Origin: Rhodobacterales bacterium
GTDB lineage: Bacteria; Pseudomonadota; Alphaproteobacteria; Rhodobacterales; Rhodobacteraceae
Direction: 5' to 3'
Assembly (NCBI GenBank): GCA_021155205.1
Contig: JAJNPS010000003.1
Span: 1 to 11,877 of the forward strand
Length of the DNA: 11,877 nt
Part shown: positions 6,356-11,877 of the stretch, piece after piece
Position numbering within the stretch: the stretch's first letter is position 1
Layout: every line of letters begins with the position of its first letter
Notes under the pieces: generated by a model
Told to the model about the DNA's origin: nothing
The model's database searches: none
What the model saw: only the letters and a program-made list of their open reading frames with translations
Position numbers and translations under genes: made by a program

Positions 6356-8419
6356 ATGAGCCAGCCCGCACCGACAGCGCTTCGCGTCGAACGCATTGAA
6401 CTCAACGCCCCTCCCGTCAACAGCCTGGGCATCGCATTGCGCCGGCACATCGTCGAATCGGTGCGCGCCGCCGAGGCCGATCCCACCGTCGCGGCGATCG
6501 TGCTCATCGGCAGCGACAAGGCCTTTTCGGCCGGTGCCGACGTGTCCGAATTCGGTACGCCGCTGCAGTTTGAAGCCCCCATGCTGCGCGATGTCATCGC
6601 CATCCTGGAAGGCTGCTCGAAGCCGGTGGTGGCCGCCATCTCGGGTGTCGCCCTGGGCGGTGGGCTGGAGCTGGCCCTGGGCTGCCATGCCCGTGTGGCG
6701 CTGACGACGGCCCGCCTGGGCACGCCGGAAATCCAGCTCGGCCTGATCCCCGGTTCGGGGGCGACCCAGAAGCTGCCGCGGCTGATGGGGCCCGAGAAAG
6801 CCCTGGCGATGATGCTCTCGGGCCAGCCCCAGGTGGCCACCGACCTCTCGGCCTCCGGTCTGCTGGACCAGGTGGTGCCGCAGGATCTGTGGGCAGCGGC
6901 CTCCGCCCTGGCCCTGGAACTGGCGCAGGCAGACAAGCCCTTGCCGCGGGCGCGCGACCGCAGCGTCAATGCCGGCGCGGCCCAGGCCGCGGTCGATCAG
7001 GCGTCGGCCCGCTTCAACCAGCGCCAGCGTGCGCAGCCGGCTTACCAGGCCCTACTGGACGCACTGCAAGCCAGCACGCTACCGTTCGACGCCGGCATGC
7101 AGCGCGAGCGCGAACTGTTCCTGTCGTTGATGCAAAGTGGGGAAGCCGCTGCCTTGCGCTACCAGTTCCGGGTCCAGCGCGAATCCGCCAAGCTGCCGGC
7201 CCACCTGTCGGCCGAGCCTCGGGCGTTTGAGCGCGTGGCCGTCATCGGCGCCGGCACCATGGGATCGGGCATCGCCATTGCCGCGCTGGAAGCTGGCTTG
7301 CAGGTCAGCCTGCTGGAACAGTCGGGCGATGCGCTTGCGCGCGGTTCGGCGCGCATCGCCGAGCACTTCGCCTCGCGCGTGAAGGCCGGCAAGGTGGACT
7401 CGGCCAAGGCCGAGCGACTGCTGGGCTGCCTGACGGCGAAGCTGGAGTGGTCGGCGCTGCAGGCGGTCGATGTGGTGATCGAAGCGGTTTTTGAGGACCT
7501 GGCGGTCAAGCAGGCGGTGTTCCGTCAGATCGACCAACATGCCCGGCCAGGGGCGGTGCTGGCCACCAACACCTCGTACCTCGACATCGACGCGATTGCC
7601 TCGGTCACGTCCCGGCCGCAGGACGTGGTGGGCTTGCACTTCTTCAGTCCGGCCAACGTCATGAAGTTGCTGGAGGTGGTGCAGGGGAGCGACAGCGCGC
7701 CCGACGTCATCGCCACCGGCATGGCTCTCGGCCGCCAGCTCAAGAAGACGCCCATCCTCTGTGGCAACGCCTTCGGCTTCATCGGCAACCGCATCTACAA
7801 CGCTTACCGCAAGCAGTGCGAGTTCATGCTGGAAGACGGTGCCTGGCCCGAGGACGTGGACCGGGCCCTTACCGATTTCGGTTTCGCCATGGGGCCGTTT
7901 GCCGTGGCCGATCTGTCAGGGCTGGACATCGCGTGGCGCATGCGGCAGGCCAGCGCGGCCACCCGCGACCCGCGGGAACGCTATGTGCACATCCTGGATC
8001 GCCTGTGCGAGATGGGACGCATGGGCCGCAAGACCGAGGGGGGCTATTACAGCTACGCCGACGGCAAGCCCAGCCCCGCCACCGACGAGGTGGTGCGCGG
8101 CGTCATCGTTCAGGCCTCGGCCGAGCGCGGCATCGAACGTGTGCCGCTGGAGGCCGGCGCGATCCAGCGCCGTGCGCTGCTGGCGATGGTGAACGAGGCC
8201 GCGCTGCTGTTCAGCGAAGGCGTGGCGCACCGGGCCGGCGACATCGATGTGGTGCTGGTCAACGGCTACGGCTTCCCGTCCTGGGTAGGCGGCCCCGTGC
8301 ACTGGGCCCGGACCCAGCCTCGCGCCCGTCTGGAGCAGGAGCTGGACCAGCTCATCGCGGCCAACGGGTTTGGCGCGGTGCGCGCCACGCCGGCCATGTT
8401 GGACCGCCTGCTCGATTGA
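6356..8419 (+). CDS. Fused enoyl-CoA hydratase / 3-hydroxyacyl-CoA dehydrogenase (FadB-like)
   Basis: This 687-residue bifunctional enzyme would hydrate the enoyl-CoA and then oxidise the hydroxyacyl-CoA with NAD+. The hydratase/crotonase part covers about 1..190, with KAFSAGADVSEF (55..66) for the CoA oxyanion site and both glutamates in place: E105 in GGGLELALGCH and E125 in GTPEIQLGL. A linker leads to the NAD domain at about 292, with GAGTMGSG at 298..305. The catalytic pair is H428 in GLHFFSPAN and E440 in MKLLEVV. Two C-terminal helical domains follow, with GNRIYNAYR (477..485) and GYGFPSWVGGP (637..647). The architecture matches peroxisomal-type multifunctional enzymes (MFE1) and bacterial homologues. 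The first crotonase strand is short, beginning only about 10 residues before VERIELNAPPVNS. The gene starts 16 bases after the CoA-transferase stop. I see no convincing Shine-Dalgarno sequence. Confidence 0.94.
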   Translation: MSQPAPTALRVERIELNAPPVNSLGIALRRHIVESVRAAEADPTVAAIVLIGSDKAFSAGADVSEFGTPLQFEAPMLRDVIAILEGCSKPVVAAISGVALGGGLELALGCHARVALTTARLGTPEIQLGLIPGSGATQKLPRLMGPEKALAMMLSGQPQVATDLSASGLLDQVVPQDLWAAASALALELAQADKPLPRARDRSVNAGAAQAAVDQASARFNQRQRAQPAYQALLDALQASTLPFDAGMQRERELFLSLMQSGEAAALRYQFRVQRESAKLPAHLSAEPRAFERVAVIGAGTMGSGIAIAALEAGLQVSLLEQSGDALARGSARIAEHFASRVKAGKVDSAKAERLLGCLTAKLEWSALQAVDVVIEAVFEDLAVKQAVFRQIDQHARPGAVLATNTSYLDIDAIASVTSRPQDVVGLHFFSPANVMKLLEVVQGSDSAPDVIATGMALGRQLKKTPILCGNAFGFIGNRIYNAYRKQCEFMLEDGAWPEDVDRALTDFGFAMGPFAVADLSGLDIAWRMRQASAATRDPRERYVHILDRLCEMGRMGRKTEGGYYSYADGKPSPATDEVVRGVIVQASAERGIERVPLEAGAIQRRALLAMVNEAALLFSEGVAHRAGDIDVVLVNGYGFPSWVGGPVHWARTQPRARLEQELDQLIAANGFGAVRATPAMLDRLLD

Positions 8420-8477
8420 ACCGTTCGAACCCTTTTTTCCGCTGTTGTCCCGTTTTCCTTTCTGCAATGCCATGACC

Positions 8478-9680
8478 ATGTCCCAAGCCTTCATCTGCGA
8501 CGCGATCCGCACCCCGTTTGGCCGCTACGGCGGCGCTCTCAGTTCTGTCCGGGCCGACGACCTGGGCGCTGTCCCGCTGCGCGAGCTGATGGCGCGCAAC
8601 CCAGGTGTGGATTGGGCCGCCGTAACCGACATCATCTTCGGCTGCGCCAACCAGGCCGGTGAAGACAACCGCAACGTGGCGCGCATGAGCGGCCTGCTCG
8701 CCGGTCTGCCGGTGGAGGTGCCCGGCAGTACCGTCAACCGACTGTGCGGCTCGGGCCTGGACGCCATCGGCACCGCTGCGCGTGCCATCAAGTCCGGTGA
8801 AGCGGGCCTGATGATCGCTGGAGGTGTCGAAAGCATGAGCCGCGCGCCCTTTGTCATGCCCAAGGCCGAGAGCGCCTTCAGCCGCAACAACGCCGTCTAC
8901 GACACCACCATCGGCTGGCGCTTCGTCAACAAGCTGATGAAAGCCCAGTACGGCGTGGACTCCATGCCCGAGACGGCCGAAAACGTCGCGTCCGATTTCA
9001 ACATCGAACGTGAGGCCCAGGACCGCATGGCCCTGGCCAGCCAGATGAGGGCTGTCGCCGCGATCAAGGCCGGCCACTTGGCGCGCGAAATCTGCGCTGT
9101 GACCATCCCGCAGAAGAAAGGCGATGCGCTCATCGTCGACACCGACGAACACCCGCGCGAAACCAGCCTGGAAGCCCTGGCCAAGCTCAAGGGCGTGGTG
9201 CGTCCGGACGGCACGGTGACCGCGGGCAACGCCAGTGGCGTGAACGATGGCGCCTGCGCGCTGCTGCTGGCCGATGAAGCCACTGCAGCAAAGAACGGCC
9301 TGACGCCCAAGGCTCGTATCGTCGGGATGGCGACGGCCGGTGTGGCGCCCCGCATCATGGGTATCGGCCCGGCCCCGGCGACGCAGAAGGTGCTGACGTT
9401 GACCGGCCTCACGCTCGAACAGCTGGACGTGATCGAACTCAACGAAGCCTTTGCCGCACAAGGCCTGGCTGTGCTGCGTCAACTGGGCTTGCAGGACGAC
9501 GATGCACGCGTCAACGCCTGGGGTGGCGCCATCGCCCTGGGGCATCCGCTGGGCGCCAGCGGCGCGCGGCTGGCCACCACCGCAGTCAACCGCCTGCACG
9601 CCACGGGCGGTCGCTACGCGCTGTGCACCATGTGCATTGGGGTGGGGCAGGGCATTGCACTGATCATCGAACGCGTCTGA
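8478..9680 (+). CDS. pcaF: 3-oxoadipyl-CoA-type thiolase (acetyl-CoA acyltransferase)
   Basis: This 400-residue thiolase would cleave a 3-oxoacyl-CoA with free CoA. The family residues are present: nucleophile C90 in NRLCGSG, H356 in GHPLGASG, and C386 in MCIGVG, with NEAFAAQ between them. Long stretches (RTPFGRYGGALSSVRADDL, GCANQAGEDNRNVARM, GWRFVN, SMPETAENVA) are those I associate with PcaF/PaaJ thiolases, which split 3-oxoadipyl-CoA into succinyl-CoA and acetyl-CoA. That is recognition by eye; other chain lengths are not excluded. An ATG two codons earlier at 8472 is an equal alternative start; the frame is open back to 8370 inside the preceding gene, but that extension is not thiolase-like. 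The 52-bp gap before 8472 is pyrimidine-rich and has no clear ribosome site. It supplies the last beta-oxidation step of the cluster. Confidence 0.9.
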   Translation: MSQAFICDAIRTPFGRYGGALSSVRADDLGAVPLRELMARNPGVDWAAVTDIIFGCANQAGEDNRNVARMSGLLAGLPVEVPGSTVNRLCGSGLDAIGTAARAIKSGEAGLMIAGGVESMSRAPFVMPKAESAFSRNNAVYDTTIGWRFVNKLMKAQYGVDSMPETAENVASDFNIEREAQDRMALASQMRAVAAIKAGHLAREICAVTIPQKKGDALIVDTDEHPRETSLEALAKLKGVVRPDGTVTAGNASGVNDGACALLLADEATAAKNGLTPKARIVGMATAGVAPRIMGIGPAPATQKVLTLTGLTLEQLDVIELNEAFAAQGLAVLRQLGLQDDDARVNAWGGAIALGHPLGASGARLATTAVNRLHATGGRYALCTMCIGVGQGIALIIERV

Positions 9681-9694
9681 ATGGAGCTCACAAC

Positions 9695-10444
9695 ATGAAA
9701 ATTCTCGTTCCCGTCAAACGCGTGGTGGACTACAACGTCAAGGTGCGCGTCAAGAGCGACGGCACCGGCGTGGACATCGCCAACGTCAAGATGAGCATGA
9801 ACCCGTTTGACGAGATTGCGGTGGAAGAAGCCGTGCGTCTGAAGGAAAAGGGCGCGGCCACCGAGGTGATCGCTGTCTCCTGCGGCGTGGCCCAGTGCCA
9901 GGAAACCCTGCGCACGGCCATGGCGATTGGTGCCGACCGCGCCATCCTGGTCGAGACCGATGTCGAGCTGCAGCCCCTGGCCGTGGCCAAGCTGCTCAAG
10001 GCCCTGGTGGACAAGGAGCAACCGGGTCTGGTCATCCTGGGCAAGCAGGCGATCGACGACGACGCCAACCAGACCGGCCAGATGCTGGCGGCCCTGGCCG
10101 ACCTGCCGCAGGCCACCTTTGCCAGCAAGGTCGAAGTGGCTGGCGACAAAGCCAAGGTCACGCGCGAGATCGACGGTGGCCTGGAAACGCTGGAAGTGAG
10201 CCTGCCGGCTGTCGTCACCACCGACCTGCGCCTGAACGAGCCGCGCTACGTGACGCTGCCCAACATCATGAAGGCCAAGAAGAAGCCGCTGGAGACGGTC
10301 AAGCCGGCCGACCTGGGTGTGGACGTGACGCCGCGCCTGAAGACGCTGAAGGTGGCCGAGCCGGCCAAGCGCGGCGCCGGTGTGAAGGTGGCCGATGTGG
10401 CCGCCCTCGTTGAAAAACTCAAGAACGAAGCCAAAGTGATCTGA
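9695..10444 (+). CDS. etfB: Electron transfer flavoprotein beta subunit
   Basis: This 249-residue cytoplasmic protein pairs with EtfA, binds AMP, and takes electrons from acyl-CoA dehydrogenases for delivery to ETF:quinone oxidoreductase. The N-terminus MKILVPVKRVVDYNVKV and the segment MSMNPFDEIAVEEAVRLKEKG are standard for EtfB. LGKQAIDDDANQTGQMLA lies near 111..128, and the loop LPNIMKAKKKPLETV near 189..203 is the dehydrogenase-recognition region. The start at 9695 has GGAG 9..12 bases upstream, and the frame before it is not EtfB-like. It follows the thiolase by 14 bases and precedes etfA by 12, so it belongs to the same transcript. Having its own ETF lets the cluster serve its acyl-CoA dehydrogenase independently of housekeeping copies, although this could also be the main ETF of the cell. 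Confidence 0.97.
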   Translation: MKILVPVKRVVDYNVKVRVKSDGTGVDIANVKMSMNPFDEIAVEEAVRLKEKGAATEVIAVSCGVAQCQETLRTAMAIGADRAILVETDVELQPLAVAKLLKALVDKEQPGLVILGKQAIDDDANQTGQMLAALADLPQATFASKVEVAGDKAKVTREIDGGLETLEVSLPAVVTTDLRLNEPRYVTLPNIMKAKKKPLETVKPADLGVDVTPRLKTLKVAEPAKRGAGVKVADVAALVEKLKNEAKVI

Positions 10445-10456
10445 GGAAGAAACACC

Positions 10457-11398
10457 ATGACCGCACTCGCAAACATTCTGGTTGTGGCCGAACACGACAA
10501 CGCCACCCTCAAGGGCGCGACCCTCAACACCGTGACCGCCGCCGCTGCTTGCGGCGGTGAGGTGCACGTGCTAGTGGCCGGCCACAACGCCGGCGCTGCT
10601 GCTGCCGCCGCCGCCCAGATCGCCGGCGTCGCCAAGGTCATCCACGCCGACGGCGAAGGCTTCGCCCGCGGCCTGGCCGAAAACGTCGCGGCCCAGGTAC
10701 TGGCGATTGCCGGCGCCTACAGCCACATCATGTTCCCCGCCACCGCCGGCGGCAAGAACGTGGCCCCGCGCGTGGCCGCCCAGCTCGACGTCGCGCAGAT
10801 CAGCGAGATCAGCAAGGTCATCAGTGCCGACACCTTCGAGCGCCCGATCTACGCCGGCAACGCCATCGCCACCGTGCAGAGCAGCGACGCCACCAAGGTC
10901 ATCACCGTGCGCGCCACCGGTTTTGACGCCGCAGAGCAGGGCGGCTCGGCCGCCGTGGAAACCGTGACAGCAACCGCAGCCAGCGGCAAGAGCGCCTACC
11001 TGGGCAGCGAAATCGCCAAGAACGACCGCCCCGAGCTGACGGCGGCCAAGATCATCGTCAGCGGTGGTCGCGCGTTGGGCAGCAGCGAGAAGTTCAACGA
11101 AGTCATGACGCCGCTGGCGGACAAGCTGGGCGCGGCCATCGGTGCCAGCCGCGCGGCGGTGGACGCGGGCTACGCGCCCAACGACCTGCAGGTGGGCCAG
11201 ACCGGCAAGATCGTGGCGCCGCAGCTGTACATCGCAGCGGGCATCTCGGGCGCGATCCAGCACCTGGCGGGCATGAAGGATTCGAAGGTGATCGTGGCGA
11301 TCAACAAGGACCCCGAAGCCCCGATCTTCTCCGTCGCCGACTACGGCCTGGAGGCCGACCTGTTCTCGGCTGTGCCGGAACTGGCAGGCGCAGTCTGA
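10457..11398 (+). CDS. etfA: Electron transfer flavoprotein alpha subunit
   Basis: This 313-residue partner of EtfB carries the FAD. The N-terminal half (NILVVAEHDN onward) has the usual nucleotide-binding-like fold with an alanine-rich stretch at 47..53. The C-terminal FAD domain holds VSGGRALGSSEKF, GQTGKIVAPQLYIAAGISGA (247..266), and INKDPEAPIFSVADYG (282..297), all diagnostic for EtfA. Length is normal and no lesion is visible. A strong ribosome site (GAGGAAG at 10443..10449) precedes the ATG and overlaps the etfB stop codon, so the two subunits are probably made in step. It is the last gene of the operon; a hairpin terminator follows 21 bp after its stop. Confidence 0.97.
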   Translation: MTALANILVVAEHDNATLKGATLNTVTAAAACGGEVHVLVAGHNAGAAAAAAAQIAGVAKVIHADGEGFARGLAENVAAQVLAIAGAYSHIMFPATAGGKNVAPRVAAQLDVAQISEISKVISADTFERPIYAGNAIATVQSSDATKVITVRATGFDAAEQGGSAAVETVTATAASGKSAYLGSEIAKNDRPELTAAKIIVSGGRALGSSEKFNEVMTPLADKLGAAIGASRAAVDAGYAPNDLQVGQTGKIVAPQLYIAAGISGAIQHLAGMKDSKVIVAINKDPEAPIFSVADYGLEADLFSAVPELAGAV

Positions 11399-11419
11399 AA
11401 ATGCCTGCCCCTGAACGAC

Positions 11420-11443
11420 AAGGGCGCCCATGGGGCGCCCTTT
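11420..11443 (+). terminator. Intrinsic terminator of the catabolic operon, probably bidirectional
   Basis: A perfect 10-bp GC-rich stem, AAGGGCGCCC (11420..11429) with GGGCGCCCTT (11433..11442), surrounds a 3-base loop and runs into TTT. It lies 21 bp past the etfA stop. The minus-strand GST fragment ends at 11462 on the other side, so the same hairpin could end transcripts from both directions. The T-run is short, so efficiency is uncertain. Confidence 0.8.
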
Positions 11444-11461
11444 CTGCGTGGTGAGCGAGGC

Positions 11462-11752
11462 TCAGTCCAGCGACCAGGTGGCCTTCATTTCCGGGCGCTG
11501 GCCGTAGGTGGCGTACCAGTCGGCCACGTGGGGATGCCGCTCTCGCCAGCCCCAGTCGGCAAAGCGCAGGTCCAGGTACCACAGCGCACAACCCACGGCG
11601 ATTGAACCGAGATCCACGCGGCCGGCCAGCTTCTGCGGTACAGCGTTGAGCGCGGCCAGTGATGTCTCCACCTTGTCCAGTTGGGCCGCTTTCCAGTCGT
11701 TCCAGCGCAAGGCCTCGGGGCGCGCGGCGTCTTCGTAGGGGTCTCCTCGTTT
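11462..11752 (-). pseudogene. Glutathione S-transferase, C-terminal part only
   Basis: The minus-strand frame ends with a stop at 11462..11464 and reads back through about 96 codons to an in-frame TGA at 11753..11755. The peptide contains DPYEDAARPEALRWNDW, then LDKVETSLAAL, RVDLGSIAVGCALWYLDLRF, and HPHVADWYATYGQRPEMKAT, which together read as the all-helical C-terminal domain of bacterial glutathione S-transferases. The thioredoxin-like N-terminal domain, which holds the glutathione site, is missing. The upstream frame is closed by the stop, and there is no ATG at a sensible place, only internal GTG/TTG codons. The gene has therefore lost roughly its first half and should be non-functional. 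Loss probably came from an insertion or recombination with a breakpoint near 11745..11755. It converges on etfA across the terminator. Confidence 0.7.
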
Positions 11753-11755
11753 TCA

Positions 11756-11877
11756 GTGCAATAAGTGACGGTACGCAAAGCTAGCACTGGCGCGGGGGTG
11801 GTCTGGGTAGACCGTTGATTTCATTGACTTTCCTGTTCGCTTTGTAAACGGGTATGGTGGCCTCCCACTTTTGAGGT
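11756..11877. other. Unassigned sequence beyond the truncated GST, possible mobile-element end
   Basis: I recognise no gene in these 122 bases. The stretch begins exactly where the GST reading frame is lost. It contains GTGCAATAAGTGACGG near its start, loosely like the ends of IS21-type elements, and a small hairpin (GGTCT/AGACC, 11800..11813). An insertion sequence or transposon end is my best guess, based on the broken neighbour more than on a recognised motif. Confidence 0.3.

Noticed and set aside
5947..6969. 340-codon minus-strand frame across the CoA-transferase/FadB-like boundary
   Set aside because: It spans two well-supported genes on the opposite strand and has no recognisable motif.
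8420..8471. Possible internal terminator or attenuator (GTTCGAAC palindrome followed by six T) between the FadB-like and thiolase genes
   Set aside because: The palindrome has no loop and a weak stem, so it cannot form a credible terminator hairpin. The tract is better described as pyrimidine-rich spacer.
8352..9599. 415-codon minus-strand frame opposite the thiolase
   Set aside because: Length alone is misleading in GC-rich DNA. The thiolase on the other strand has all catalytic motifs, and this frame shows none.
10571..11431. 286-codon minus-strand frame opposite etfA
   Set aside because: Composition is low-complexity and mirrors the alanine/glycine-rich etfA codons; it also crosses the terminator hairpin.

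Overview
The window looks like high-GC betaproteobacterial DNA, most likely from Burkholderiales and perhaps Comamonadaceae. The reasons are a Bug-family (tripartite tricarboxylate transporter) binding protein, the GC-rich third codon positions, and a left edge that reads like the transposase of IS1071 or a related Tn3-family element. This assignment rests on recognition by eye, not on a search.

Left flank (1..1873) is layered mobile-element debris. A fragment of a Tn3-family transposase gene (1..140) runs into a complete IS5-family element (about 141..1351, transposase 193..1182). On its other side the IS5 element abuts the middle of an IS481-family transposase gene on the minus strand (1353..1788), whose outer end with its terminal inverted repeat lies at about 1847..1873. 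The IS481 gene is broken twice: it is truncated at the IS5 junction, and it is frameshifted by a 14-bp tandem duplication at 1463..1497. The two IS5 flanks do not match each other, which points to a rearrangement or adjacent deletion and not a simple insertion.

Centre (1897..11398) is a complete, ordinary-looking catabolic cluster. A LysR-type regulator (minus, 1897..2790) diverges from a rightward run of seven genes: acyl-CoA dehydrogenase, Bug-type periplasmic binding protein, class III (CaiB-type) CoA-transferase, fused enoyl-CoA hydratase/3-hydroxyacyl-CoA dehydrogenase, 3-oxoadipyl-CoA-type thiolase, and the electron-transfer flavoprotein subunits EtfB and EtfA. Together these encode uptake, CoA activation, one full beta-oxidation round and the electron acceptor for its dehydrogenase. 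The PcaF-like thiolase suggests that the acyl chain is a dicarboxylate of the adipate type, giving succinyl-CoA plus acetyl-CoA. The CoA-transferase could then recycle succinyl-CoA as CoA donor. The substrate is an inference. A strong hairpin terminator (11420..11443) closes the operon.

Right flank (11462..11877) holds the C-terminal part of a glutathione S-transferase gene on the minus strand, cut off at its N-terminal side at about 11752. The remaining roughly 120 bp has no recognisable gene and may be the end of another mobile element. The catabolic block is therefore bounded on both sides by broken genes. I found no CRISPR array, tRNA, rRNA or clearly unprecedented system.
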